A stretch of 64,000 nt of DNA, from NCBI GenBank assembly GCA_029204045.2, contig CM055071.1:15521161-15585160 (forward strand), given 5' to 3'. Positions within the stretch are counted from its first letter, which is position 1, and every line of letters starts with the position of its first letter. The DNA comes from Tillandsia leiboldiana (taxonomy: Eukaryota; Streptophyta; Magnoliopsida; Poales; Bromeliaceae). The notes below the pieces were generated by a model. It had not been told where the DNA came from. It made no database searches and saw nothing but the letters and a program-made list of their open reading frames with translations. Of the stretch, positions 8,191 through 18,350 are shown piece after piece. A program made the translations under genes and the position numbers.

Positions 8191-9374
8191 GGTGGCGACC
8201 GGCCATCCGGGTACTCTTACGCGTGATGCCCTAGCGGCATCGCGCGTCTCCGTCGCCCGTTCCGCGCCCTAGCACGACGGCGGTGACGGAAACGGTAACG
8301 GAGACAACGGAGAAGCCCGAAACTCAACAAAAAGGACGACGGAATAATCTCGAAAAATTCCAAAAATTTTTTTACTCACCGAAGATCGACGGAAAGGTTG
8401 CCTGGTTGCGTTCTTGCCTTCGGTTCGGTGTTCGGGAGGATCGGGCTCTTTCTCTTTTTCCTTTTCCTTCCTTCCGGCTAGGGTTCCGTCTTTTTCCTTT
8501 CTTTCCCTTTCTTTCTCTCCTCACCGGTTAGGGTTTTATTTTTCCTTTCTTTCCCTCCGATAATCGGGATCACTTATATGATCCCTATTATTTAATTATA
8601 TATATTAAATTAATTTCCTCTTTAATTCGTACGTAAGAAAATTCTATTTTCCGTCACCGGATAATTAATTAATTAATTAATTATCCCCTACGAGATAACC
8701 CACCTTATCTCCAACGGGTGCAAGATATTTTGCACGGATTCCGATGCATGACTAATCACCGCATCACTAAGAATTCCGTTCCGGGAGATCCCGATATCGG
8801 ATTTCAGATCCGATCGCACCGTCGGTCATCATTTTCCGCGCTCTATCGCAGAAAAATACCAGCACCACACACCGGCCAACTTTTAACAATTAAATAATTT
8901 TATTCCACTTAAGGGCTTAAATAGTTTAGATGTGAGTCAAAAATACGCCCAAGGGCCGAATCACTACACCGCGCCTGTGTGGCGCGGTGTCACGCGCGCC
9001 CGTGTGGCGCGCGGGCTGCCGCGCCCGCGTGGCGCGCGGGACGCGCGACACGTGGTGCAGGGGGCGCGCGCTGGGCCTGGTGCGCGCGTCCCCTGTGTGG
9101 TGGACCGCCAGGTGGCGGGCCCCCATTGGGGGGCTCCGTGGTGTGGTTCCAATGGACCACCCCTCCCCCTCCACCTTCCTATCTTCTTTTTTTTTCTCCA
9201 CCCGAGCACCCCTCTCCTCTCTTTTTCCTTTTCTTCTCTAACCGAGCACAAGGGGAGAGTGTGGGAGGAGGTTTCGTGAGATGGAGCGGCACGTCGGCAA
9301 CCTCGTGGAGCGCGCAAGGTGTTCCATTTAGTCTGATGGGCGGCGCGGTGCTGTCGGGGGACCGTATTTTTACT

Positions 9375-9597
9375 GCTCCGTTTTGCGTGCGGACCCCGAC
9401 GCCGTGCACCATTTTGCGTGCGGACTCCGTTTTGCGTGCGGACTCCTATACCGTGCTCCGTTTTGCGTGCTGACTCCGACGGCGTGCTCCGTTTTGCGTG
9501 CGGACTCCGTTTTGCGTGCGGACTCCTGTACCGTCCTCCGTTTTGCATGCGGACTCCGGCGGCGTGCTCCGTTTTGCGTGCAGACTCCGGTGGAGGC
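9375..9597 (+). repeat. Tandem CCGTTTTGCGTGCGGACTCC repeat, NA1 5' LTR
   Basis: Seven to eight copies of CCGTTTTGCGTGCGGACTCC, some followed by a variable 10-11 base spacer such as GACGGCGTGCT and some directly abutting. The period is therefore a mix of about 18 and 31 bp. The matching array in the 3' LTR is 16323-16527. Confidence 0.85.
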
Positions 9598-10400
9598 AGG
9601 GAATCGCGTGGAGGCCAATTGCAAGTGTCGACAAGCAATTGGTGGCAAACCGAGGTGGGTTGGAATTTCTTCGAGATTTATGGAATGCCCTTTAAAGCTA
9701 TTGTATGCATGATTGATCATGTTTAGCTTACTATTTATATAGCTGGTAAATCTGATAGTTTCCTAGAAAACTGTAGAAAGATAATTATAGGCCCCAGATA
9801 TTTTTAGCATGATCTAGGGATGACATGACACTAGACTGCATGTTTAGTTGACATTAGATTGACATCTGAACAGTATTAAAAATCGGCGGACCGATTTTAA
9901 TGAAATTGAGACTCTAAAAATAGTTTTGGATATTTGTGAGCTTCCAGAGGGTTTGAGTAGGTTCAGGATGCATGTATCCTCGTGCTAGGGGGCCGAGTGG
10001 ATTTTTAGAGCTCTGTGTGACGAGCTTCTAGTGTCAGGTGAGTTGAGATCCCTGGTGAGATTATTCTAGATCATGGGGATATATATATTCTGATTTAGTA
10101 GTGGAGATGGTTCTCCGATTTGGTTTTGAGATGTTTGGCTCTGGCAGATTGAGTCGTGGAGGTTTCCCGACTTAGCCACGGGATGTGCATTATCAGATTG
10201 GGCCGTTGAGGGTTCTCCGACATAGCTTTGAGAGGGTTTGGCATTCCCTGATCCAGTCGTGGAGGGTTTCCCGACTGTGATGTGTTATCTGGTATTGGGT
10301 ATCCGATCTGTTTGATCGAGGATCATAGCCTGCATGTGCCATTTATGAGACAGTTGAGACTGACTAGATACTAGAGCTCTGAGGGGCCGCTCCCCTCGAG

Positions 10401-10674
10401 GACGCCCCATGCGGAGTGGGTAGGTGCGTAGTACGCCCCACAGAGAGTGGGCAGGTGCGTAGTACGCCCACACGCAGTGGGCAGGTGCGTCTATAGTAGT
10501 CAGCAGTACGCCCCATGCGGAGTGGGTAGGTGCGTAGTACGCCCCACAGAGAGTGGGCAGGTGCGTAGTACGCCCCACACGCAGTGGATAGGTGCGTAGG
10601 ACGCCTCACGGGGGGTGGGCAGGTGCGTCCATTGTGGTCAGTAGGACGCCCCACGTGGAGTGGGCAAGTGTGTT
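10401..10674 (+). repeat. Eight-unit 31-bp hairpin array, NA1 5' LTR
   Basis: Each unit resembles TACGC-CCCAC-NNNNN-GTGGG-CAGGT-GCGTA. The CCCAC/GTGGG arms and outer TACGC/GCGTA arms can pair. The central five bases vary (AGAGA, ACGCA, GGGGG, GTGGA). Fourteen-base spacers (TATAGTAGTCAGCA, CATTGTGGTCAGTA) interrupt after units 3 and 7. The same array is in the 3' LTR. Confidence 0.85.
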
Positions 10675-10905
10675 CCTAGACGACAGGCGCGGGCTTGACT
10701 GTCCAGCTTTGGACAGTCTTTGAGATTTGGGTTTTGAGAGCACCTTGGGTGCGAGTGTTGCATAGCTGGCTCTTAGATGGGTATTCCTTTGAGCATGATA
10801 TTTGAGGCATTTAGTAGTGAGGGAGTATGCATAGCAGGTTCATAGTAGAGATTTACATGGGCAGTATGTTGAGACATTTAGTTGTAGCTCTTTTCCTGCT
10901 TTTCC

Positions 10906-10936
10906 TTATCTATCTATCTATCTATCTGCATATCTA
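10906..10936 (+). repeat. (TATC)n microsatellite in NA1 5' LTR
   Basis: Several TATC units, interrupted by TGCA. The equivalent tract in the 3' LTR is at about 17838-17870. Confidence 0.85.
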
Positions 10937-11088
10937 TCTGTTTTGCCTCCAGTAGACTTAATGGGCATACCGTGGATATTCGGACGGTACCCACTGAGAT
11001 CTGCCTTCTGCAGTAGATCTCACACCCGCTGCGGTGACAGGTTGCGGTAGCTGTTCCGGCTTGGTTCGCGCGGAGACAGCAGATCGAG

Positions 11089-11329
11089 GTGAGGACGTGG
11101 CCAATTAGTTCCTTACCAGCATTGAGAGTCAGAGGTAGATGTACCCGTTTTTATTTTATGACTCCACTTTTGTACTGGATATTCTGAGAGACTTGTGAGA
11201 ATTGTATTATTTTTTTATAGCTTATCAGACTTGTATTGAGGACTTTCATTTATCCAGATGTTCAGTTGATTTCTTTAGCTATTAGTTCTTTTTCCGCTCT
11301 GATACATGTTAGCTATAGATCTTTTGCAG
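11089..11329 (+). other. Predicted intron in NA1 LTR leader
   Basis: The donor is GATCGAG/GTGAGG at 11088/11089. The acceptor TTTTGCAG/G ends at 11329 after a pyrimidine-rich stretch. NA2's LTR has the same pair (26105-26370), and the NA1 3' LTR repeats it. Splicing is inferred, not shown. Confidence 0.4.
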
Positions 11330-11340
11330 GATAGACGCTT

Positions 11341-11410
11341 CGTCTGTGCGGCAGTTTCCGCACAGACGGCGGATCTGTTGGCGAGCCCGGGTCGCAGTTT
11401 CGACCCCGGG
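11341..11410 (+). other. Two tandem hairpins at NA1 LTR 3' end
   Basis: Hairpin one is CGTCTGTGCGG / CAGTTT / CCGCACAGACG (11341-11368, perfect 11 bp). Hairpin two is CCCGGGTCG / CAGTTT / CGACCCCGGG (11386-11410, one bulged C). Both have the same hexaloop and end 7 bases before the LTR end. Confidence 0.75.
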
Positions 11411-11424
11411 ACGTGACAGATTAG

Positions 11425-11436
11425 GTGGTATCAGAG
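11425..11436 (+). other. Primer binding site of NA1
   Basis: TGGTATCAGAGC, complementary to initiator tRNA-Met, seven bases after the LTR end. Confidence 0.9.
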
Positions 11437-11711
11437 CCTAGGTATATAGGTCATTGAGGACTTAGAGACCCTAGGCTATTGGTTGGACAGTAGGATGACT
11501 GTCGAGAGAGACGTTACTTTAGCGAGAGTCCCGATTGAGTGTGTACCTCCCCCAGAGGATTGGGGCGAGTAATCTTACATGTTATTTCTCTAAAGGTTAT
11601 TATGTTGGCTGCAGACAACATAATACATTAGAAGGGTAAACATGTTTTAGACTTTCGCTTGATTTGGTCGAGAGAGTTTTGGTCCTAATGGTTGTTCTGT
11701 TGCAGTGATTT

Positions 11712-12320
11712 GATGCTTCCGAGACGCCGTGCAACGGCAAGGGCGTGTTTGACCTTGGATGAGGAGCCCCAACAATGGGAGGCTATTGGACAGACCAGAG
11801 AGAGGTCTAGGAGTTACGGGCCCAAGTAGCCCAGATGTTTGAGGCGATGCGGCGCCAGGAAAAGAACATGGAGCATGTGATGCGCATGCTTGGACCGAGA
11901 GCATCTCCCGGAGTATCACCTGTAGTACTACCGGCTGCGGCATCGTCGATTTCGACCCTGATCGCACCACGGATGGAGCAGAAGTAGCGCGAGGTTGCTG
12001 ACCGGTTATTTACCTCATCCAGTTCTATTCCCTGCAGATTTCGGGACAGAGTTGGAGCCTTGGGAGGCCGAGAACTTGATTGCTGCTTTTGGAAAAGTTG
12101 GCTGAGGACTTGTTCATCCAGGAGAAGCATCAGGTGGACTTGGTTGCGCACCCTTGGATTTGGACGCCGCGAGTTGGTGGCGTCGAGTTCGTCCCGTTGG
12201 ACCATCGGGAGCGCAGTTGATAACCCGGAGCGAGTTTCTGCGACGGTTGAGCCGAGTACCCCATGTTGCCCAAGATGAGACCAGGAGGTTCTCGACGGAC
12301 GAGGTACCAACAGTAGTGTC
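11712..12320 (+). pseudogene. gag: NA1 gag remnant, first copy
   Basis: It begins ATG CTT CCG AGA CGC (MLPRRR), close to NA2's MPPRRR start. Pieces alignable to NA2 gag by eye, in different frames, are MRRQEKNMEHVMRML (around 11850), the Ala-rich linker, an EQ-stop-REV segment, and DAASWWRRVRPVGPSG (around 12157-12205), which equals NA2's EAWWRRVRPVGPPG. A PHVAQDE motif lies near 12265. Frameshifts and stops make it non-coding as it stands. It belonged to a capsid-type protein of the non-autonomous family. Confidence 0.75.
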
Positions 12321-13796
12321 AGGATATCTTCAAGCAGAGTGTCCCAGAGTGGTACTCATGGTTTTGCCGCTTGCGACGGCATTCCCACTACCCCTTCAGG
12401 ATGAAGAGGTTCATCCGATGTACCGACAGACTGATGGAGCCGTCATGCCGTGGTAGATAGAGCGAGGGTCGCCAGCATCTAGTGGATGAGATTGCACAGT
12501 TGGTCAGCGGGCACCAGGATAGTGGATTGTCTCTTACCTGGTATGGTCTTCCCTATAGCCATTGGATTTAGAGCTTGTTGATGCCGACACCGCTCGTGTG
12601 TTTCAGTAGAGCTGGGATAGCGTCGAGTGGGGCAGAGACGGGACTGTTGGCTTGTACACGTGAGGATCAAGTTCCAGATCACGAATAGCACATAGAAGAG
12701 TGTTGCCTGTCCTGCCAGTGCAACTAGGACCTTGGATTTGATCATCGAGATGTTAGTCCTACATCAGTTCAGAGATGTTGATATGAGGTTGGATAGGAAT
12801 CGGTCATCCCAATTTATGCTATCACGGATTGTCGAGAGAGGACATTGACCCTCCGTGGACTTGGTCAGGAGGAGTGTGTTTATAGAGGATGCGTAGATGT
12901 GTTGATGCCCCTGGCCGAGTTACCAGGAGGTTACTTGCCCCTGGCCGAGTTACCAGGTGGTTGATGCCCCCGGCCGAGTTACCAGGTGGTTACTTGATTG
13001 AGATTGAGATCGAGATAGTGATTGACGTGGTTTTGGAAACCGCGCCAACTTCGGCAGCACCTCGTGGAGTATCACCCGTGAGACAGAGAGAGCTGTTAGC
13101 GCAGTTGCGATATTTGACGGATCGAGAGGTCTGTGAGACCTAGTACCACATCGTGGGGATATGACAGTGAGGATCCGAGAGATTGATACTTGAGTTTGAT
13201 GCCACACCGATGATACACGGTGGTGATGCCACGCCGTTGGTACACGGCCGTGATGCCACGTTGTGAGTACACAACGGTGAGAGTTCTATGATGGTTCGAA
13301 CACAGGCAGGTTGGATTGTGTTGCGGCAGATACCCTTTGTGAGATTGATAGCGTTATGGAACCATACAGCCGAGGGTTGTGCCCGGATTGTGTGCAGGAA
13401 CCAGTAAGGGCATTATGAGCTTTTAACGTGGTCAAGTGGATTGACTAATGCCCTGCCGCCCTTATGATTGGATAAATTGTGTATACGCCAGCTATGTGTG
13501 GACGGGTTGGTGATCATACCCGTCGTGGATGTTTGGATTATTTCCGAGGTGATCTAGAGCATGAGGGCACTTGGGGATAACGCTGCAACTTCTAAGAGAG
13601 AAGAAGTTGTTGGCCAAGTTGAGAGAGTATGCCTTCTGACTTCGGAAGGTTTTGTTCCTAGCCTATGTTAGCGACAGAGGTCAAAGCTCTTGGACTATGC
13701 AAGGCCAGTGTAGCTTGGAAGAGATAAAGCCGAGGAGGATACCAGCTTTGATGTAGATGTTGCCAGCGATAGAGAGAGAGAATTGAGTTATTCATG
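12321..13796 (+). other. NA1 internal region of unknown content
   Basis: I recognise no protein. Two small tandem repeats are visible: CCGAGTTACCAGGTGGTT-type units of about 27-30 bp (12905-12992), and GATGCCACGCCGTTGGTACACGG-type units of about 29 bp (13197-13290). No frame longer than about 90 codons looks real. It may be degraded gag C-terminus and pol, or captured sequence. Confidence 0.5.
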
Positions 13797-14640
13797 GATC
13801 CAGATGGCACGGTTGTCGGAGGCTGCCCGACGCCAGGAGGAGATCATGAAACGTTTGATGCGCCTGTTAGAGCAGAGAGCATAGCCAGTTGCAGTACCGC
13901 TTGAGAGTCCTCCAGCACTTTCTTCCTATGTAGTGACATATTCAGTTGTACAAGTGGCACCGATGGAGCGAGCAGCCCCTCCGTGCCGATGAGTAGTGCC
14001 GAGGCACCGAGGCAGGGTGGATAGCGGATAGTAGATGAGTTTTGGGACATCATCGATCGATGGAGTCAGTCCCGGCAGTCTGAACTATCCCGATTCGTAG
14101 GTTTGAGTGGGAGCCCTTGTTGGCAGAATTGGGGTTGGTGGCGATGGAGAGACTATTTGAGAGCCTCCCTGTGCTAGGGAGTTTATGCAGTGGTCGAACT
14201 GCGCACTCCAGGTTTCGAGGGATGAGGCACATAGGATATGTGCGATTGGGAGTGGATTGCGCCAGGACACCTTTCAGTTTAGTTGGTCCCTCCGTTACGG
14301 ATATTGACGCTTCGATAGAGTTGGCGTGGTGTATGAAGCGTGGCGTTGCAGTTCCATTGGTTAGGGACCTGCCGCCAGAGGCGAGTTCTGGATTTTTGAG
14401 CTTCGTGACGGGGGATGGAGCATGGATCGGTCGGCAGAGGCATTGCTGAATTCTTTCCAAGATAGCGGATTTCAGAGATGCCAGAGATCGGGTGGATCCC
14501 GATGGCAGCATCAGCGCCTGCATCAGAGTGGCGCGGCTGTAGCATGAATTGGTTATCTACGTAGGACCGCATTTGTCACCCTAGTGTGAGAAGAGGCCGA
14601 CTGAGCGACGACCACCTACATCAAGCGGATGAGTCTGTAC
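13797..14640 (+). pseudogene. gag: NA1 second gag-like remnant
   Basis: Near 13800-13890 a frame reads ARLSEAARRQEEIMKRLMRLLEQRA then TAG. It matches NA2's SEAVRRQEETMDRMMRMLEQRAQ, with Gln replaced by an amber stop. This is a second copy of the gag N-terminal helix, about 2 kb downstream of the first. Downstream sequence to about 14640 is too decayed to frame, although Gln/Gly/His-rich coding traces near 14480-14540 recall NA2's gag C-terminus. The double copy suggests internal duplication, or recombination between two related elements. Confidence 0.55.
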
Positions 14641-15226
14641 CGCCCGGTTGGAGGGCGCTACGGCACTGGATCGGGTTGTCGCGGGCATGCTTTCTTTACA
14701 GCAGTTTGAGTTGAGTGTTTTTGGCTTTCCTGTATGGACTGGAGGTAGAGTTGTTACCACGTGCACTAGAGGTACAGATTCCTGTTGGTGTGGTGCATGT
14801 GGGGGAGCCTTGTGGATCGTGTCCAGTACAGTTGAGACTTGGAATTATACCGGCAGGTGTTACGGTTGTGTGACAGCTCCACGACTCAGCTTGAGCGCAC
14901 AAGATGGACCAGTTGGTGCGGTATCGTGCAACTGCTGACAGTGGAATGAGATCAGTGACCTTTCCGCGAGTGGGACTAGAGGAGTTCATTTTCACAGATC
15001 ACCGGGGTATCCTTCCTGCAGCTGTGGCTTCAACGGTTTAGGGCTAGGTGCTACTTTTAGTTGTTCTTCCTTGTCCTCAGTCCTTTGGGATTCTTGAGGT
15101 TTTCCAGCTTTTGGACTCCTAGCCGTGTGGACTCGCTTCGCGGAGTGTGCGTAGCGACTTGGGAGCTGGAGACGGTGTAGATGGATACTTACCTTTGGCT
15201 TTGGGACTCCCCTTTTGAGCCGTGTT
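14641..15226 (+). other. NA1 3' internal region shared with NA2
   Basis: From GGATCGGGTTGTCGCGGGCATG (14666) and through CAGTTGAGACTTGG (about 14829) to about 15040, the sequence parallels NA2 from about 42850 and 43040-43260. No protease or other pol motif is present. The shared block marks NA1 and NA2 as one lineage of pol-less elements. The last ~180 bases before 15227 show nothing recognisable. Confidence 0.65.
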
Positions 15227-15263
15227 AGTTTCGAGGACGAAACTTTCTTTTAGTGGGGGAGGA
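15227..15263 (+). promoter_or_regulatory. Pre-LTR stem-loop and polypurine tract of NA1
   Basis: AGTTTCG/AGGA/CGAAACT (15227-15244), then GTGGGGGAGGA ending at 15263 immediately before the LTR TGTGAGC. This is the expected plus-strand primer site. Confidence 0.82.
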
Positions 15264-18200
15264 TGTGAGCACCCGAATCCCCACTTAAGAGATTACTGTC
15301 GGATTAGTGGCCTTTGGGAGTGCCTGTGCGCGTCTCGGGCCCAAGAAATGGATTATGGTGACATTTGGGATTTAGTTTGCATCACTGGAGGCCTGCGTGG
15401 TGTGTCGGTGGTGTTTGTGCGCAATTTGGACACAAGTGACGGACTTCGGGCTTAAAAAGGGATCACGTGGGATATAGGAGAACCCGTCGAGTGTTTAGAA
15501 GTGGTTTCGCGCGACGCGGATGTCAAAATTGGACTCAGGGCGAAGTTTGGATAAAGGATCACCTCTCCGGATGCCTTCGGAAATTTTTAGAGTTGGAATT
15601 TGGAGAAACGGACATCGTTTTTGGATTCAGCGCGCGAAATCATTGAGAATGGACAATTTACTTGTTGTTTTCGGAGCCCGGGTGACGCGCGCGTTTTTCG
15701 AGGTGCGGCGCGGATCCCGAGGTGCGGCACGGATCCCGAGGCGGCGGCGGCGGTGCGCGGCTCGAGGCGCGCGGCGCGCTGCGCAATGTGCGCAGCTGGC
15801 GCGCGTTGGGAACGCGCGCCTTCCGCGCGGGACAACACAGGGGCCGCCACGTGGCGAGCCCCCGTTGGCACCCGCGCGGGCGTGCGGGGCGCGCGCCCGT
15901 GTGGCGCGCGTGGTGTCCCGCGCCTGTGTGGCCCGGTGTCACGCGCGCCCGTGTGGCGCGCGGGCTGCCGCGCCCACGTGGCGCGCGGGACGCGTGACAC
16001 GTGGCGCAGGGGGTGCGCGCTGGGCCTGGTGCGCGCGTCCCTTGTGTGGTGGACCGCCAGGTGGCGGGCCCCCATTGGGGTGCTCCGTGGTGTGGGTCCA
16101 ATGGACCACCCCTCCCCCTCCACCTTCCTCTCTTCTTCTTTCTTCTCCACCCGAGCACCCCTCTCCTCTCTTTTTCGTTTTCTTCTCAAACCGAGCACAA
16201 GGGGAGAGAGTGGGAGGAGGTTTCGTGAGGTGGAGCGGCACGTCGGCAACCTCGTGGAGCGCGCGAGGCGTTCCATTTAGCCTGATGGGCGGCGTGGCGC
16301 TGTCGGGGTACCGTATTTTTACTGCTCCATTTTGCGTGCGGACCCCGACGCCGTGCACCGTTTTGCGTGCGGACTCCGTTTTGCGTGCGGACTCCGACAC
16401 CGTGCTCCGTTTTGCATGCGGACTCCGACGGCGTGCTCCGTTTTGCGTGCGGACTCCGGCACCGTGCTCCGTTTTGCTTGCGGACTCCGGCGGCGTGCTC
16501 CGTTTTGCGTGCAGACTCCGGTGGAGGCAGGGAATCGCGTGGAGGCCAATTACAAGTGTCGACAAGCAATTAGTGGCAAACCGAGGTGGGTTGGAATTTC
16601 TTCGAGATTTATGGAATGCCCTTTAAAGCTATTGTATGCATGATTGATCATGAATAGCTTACTATTTATATAGCTGGTAAATCTGATAGTTGCCTAGAAA
16701 ACTGTAGAAAGATAATTATAGGCCCCAGATATTTTTAGCATGATCTAGGGACGACAGGACACTAGACTGCATGTTTAGTTGACATTAGATTGGCATCTGA
16801 ATCGTATTAAAAATCGGCGGACCGATTTTAATGAAATTGAGACTCTAAAAATAGTTTTGGATATTTGTGAGCTTCCAGAGGGTTTGAGTAGGTTCAGGAT
16901 GCATGTATCCTCGTGCTAGGGGGCCGAGTGGATTTTTAGAGCTCTGTGTGACGAGCTTCTAGTGCCAGGTGAGTTGAGATCCCTGGTGGGATTATTCTAG
17001 ATCATGGGGATATATATATTCTGATTTAGTAGTGGAGATGGTTCTCCGATTTGGTTTTGAGATGTTTGGCTCTGGCAGATTGAGTCGTGGAGGTTTTCCG
17101 ACTTAGCCATGGGATGTGCATTATCAGATTGGGTCGTTGAGGGTTCTCCTACATAGCTTTGAGAGGGTTTGGCATTCCCTGATCCAGTCGTGGAGGGTTT
17201 CCCGACTGTGATGTGTTATCTGGTATTGGGTATCCGATCTGTTTGATCGAGGATCATAGCCTGCATGTGCCATTTATGAGACAGTTGAGACTGACTAGAT
17301 ACTAGAGCTCTAAGGGGTCGCTCCCCTCGAGGACGCCCCACGCGGAGTGGGTAGGTGCGTAGTACGCCCCACAGAGAGTGGGCAGGTGCGTAGTACGCCC
17401 CACACGCAGTGGGCAGGTGCGTCTATAGTAGTCAGCAGTACGCCCCATGCGGAGTGGGTAGGTGCGTAGTACGCCCCATGCGGAGTGGGCAGGTGCGTAG
17501 TACGCCCCACACGCAGTGGATAGGTGCGTAGGACGCCCCACGGGGAGTGGGCAGGTGCGTCCATTGTGGTCAGTAGGACGCCCCACGTGGTGTGGGCAGG
17601 TGCGTTCCTAGACGACAGGCGCGGTCTTGACTGTCCAGCTTTGGACAGTCTTTGAGATTTGGGTTTTGAGAGCACCTTGGGTGCGAGTGTTGCATAGCTG
17701 GCTCTTAGATGGGTATTCCTTTGAGCATGATACTTGAGGCATTTAGTAGTGAGGGAGTATGCATAGCAGGTTCATAGTAGAGATTTACATGGGCAGTATG
17801 TTGAGACATTTAGTTGTAGCTCTTTTCCTGCTTTTCCTTATCTATCTATCTATCTATCTGCATATCTATCTGTTTTGCCTCCAGTAGACTTAGTGGGCAT
17901 ACCGTGGATATTCGGACGGTACCCACTGAGATCTGCCTTCTGCAGTAGATCTCACACCCGCTGCGGTGACAGGTTGAGCTAGCTGTTCCGGCTTGGTTCG
18001 CGCGGAGACAGCAGATCGAGGTGAGGACGTGGCCGATTAGTTCCTTACCAGCATTGAGAGTCAGAGGTAGATGTACCCGTTTTTATTTTATGACTCCACT
18101 TTTGTATTGGACATTCTGAGAGACTTGTGAGAATTGTATTATTTTTTTATAGCTTATCAGACTTGTATTGAGGACTTTCATTTATCCAGATGTTCAGTTG

Positions 18201-18350
18201 ATTTCTTTAGCTATTAGTTCTTTTTCCGCTCTGATACATGTTAGCTATAGATCTTTTGCAGGATAGACGCTTCGTCTGTGCGGCAGTTTCCGCACAGACG
18301 GCGGATCTGTTGGCGAGCCCGGGTCGCAGTTTCGACCCCGGGGCGTGACA
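15264..18350 (+). repeat. 3' LTR of NA1 (3087 bp)
   Basis: It starts TGTGAGCACCC and ends GGGGCGTGACA. It contains the U3 (15264-15660), a CG-rich block (15660-16080), the TTTTGCGTGCGG repeat (16323-16527), the 31-bp hairpin array (17331-17609), the TATC tract (about 17838-17870), a predicted intron ending at 18262 and terminal hairpins (18273-18342). It has no genes; frames in it are repeat-driven. Confidence 0.92.
17331..17609 (+). repeat. 31-bp hairpin array, NA1 3' LTR
   Basis: It has the same eight-unit organisation as 10401-10674, with the same two 14-base spacers. Several units differ in the central loop or in single stem bases between the two LTRs. Confidence 0.85.

Larger units (their letters stand above)
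4520..8968 (-). mobile_element. Tek2: Ty3/gypsy (Tekay-like), 5' half, gag-pol deletion derivative
   Basis: Reading on the minus strand: a 5' LTR (8968 to 6483), primer site, a gag lacking its core, no recognisable protease, then reverse transcriptase up to the Tek1 insertion at 4520. The rest of pol and the 3' LTR lie beyond Tek1, outside the window. The right LTR end (CACTACA at 8968) abuts NA1 LTR sequence that matches the second NA1 LTR from 15918, so Tek2 inserted into NA1. The expected TSD begins CCGCG at 8969. Confidence 0.82.
6483..8968 (-). repeat. 5' LTR of Tek2 (about 2.5 kb)
   Basis: On the minus strand it starts TGTAGTGATT (8968) and ends GGGCGTGACA (6483). Its U3 shares a segment (TTTTTCTGCGATAGAG region, near 8840-8870) with Tek3's LTR. 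An AT-rich TATA-like tract lies at about 8590-8610. A donor-like CTTCG/GTGAGTAAA sits at 8380/8379, followed (on the minus strand) by a GC-rich tract at 7846-8190. An acceptor-like CTCCGTGACAG lies near 7110-7120. Hairpins are at 6742-6849 and 6589-6647. I see no gene in this stretch. Confidence 0.82.
8969..11417 (+). repeat. 5' LTR of NA1 (5' end cut off by Tek2)
   Basis: It matches 15918-18350 of the 3' LTR with scattered substitutions. It contains CG-rich sequence (8969-9160), a 'TTTTGCGTGCGGACTCC' repeat (9375-9597), a 31-bp hairpin array (10401-10674), a TATC tract (about 10906-10936), a predicted intron (11089-11329) and two terminal hairpins (11341-11410). There is no gene. Confidence 0.9.
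8969..18350 (+). mobile_element. NA1: non-autonomous Ty3/gypsy-type element, gag remnants only
   Basis: The structure is a 5' LTR (8969-11417; its first ~650 bp lie beyond the Tek2 insertion, outside the window), primer site, 3.8 kb internal region, polypurine tract and 3' LTR (15264-18350). The internal region has broken gag-like pieces and a 3' part shared with NA2, but no protease, reverse transcriptase, RNase H or integrase. It must have been mobilised by another element's enzymes. It sits in Tek3's 5' LTR: Tek3 LTR sequence resumes at 18351, and the expected TSD begins CCCAA. Confidence 0.88.

Noticed and set aside
7763..8272. Arg/Pro/Ala-rich frames in Tek2 LTR and at 22579-22990, 23106-23874 and 57770-58235
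   Set aside because: Compositional frames in GC-rich LTR tracts, with no conserved domain and no strand preference.
8932..8968. TGTGAG at 8932 as the start of NA1's 5' LTR
   Set aside because: The following bases do not match the 3' LTR start at 15264. They fit the U3 start of minus-strand Tek2 (TGTAGTGATT at 8968), after which NA1 LTR matches from 15918.
10285..10654. Frames with repeated 'GVLRTYPLRMG'-type peptides, also at 17302-17675
   Set aside because: They are translations of the 31-bp LTR hairpin array; the DNA repeat explains them.
10401..10674. CRISPR-like appearance of regularly spaced repeats (also 34396-34575)
   Set aside because: Units are contiguous or have tiny spacers, lie in plant LTRs and are duplicated in both LTRs. 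There are no cas genes.
18318..18342. Possible tRNA-like element, because GGGTCGCAGTTTCGACCC resembles a T-arm
   Set aside because: No acceptor, D or anticodon arms surround it. It is one of two tandem hairpins at the LTR end.
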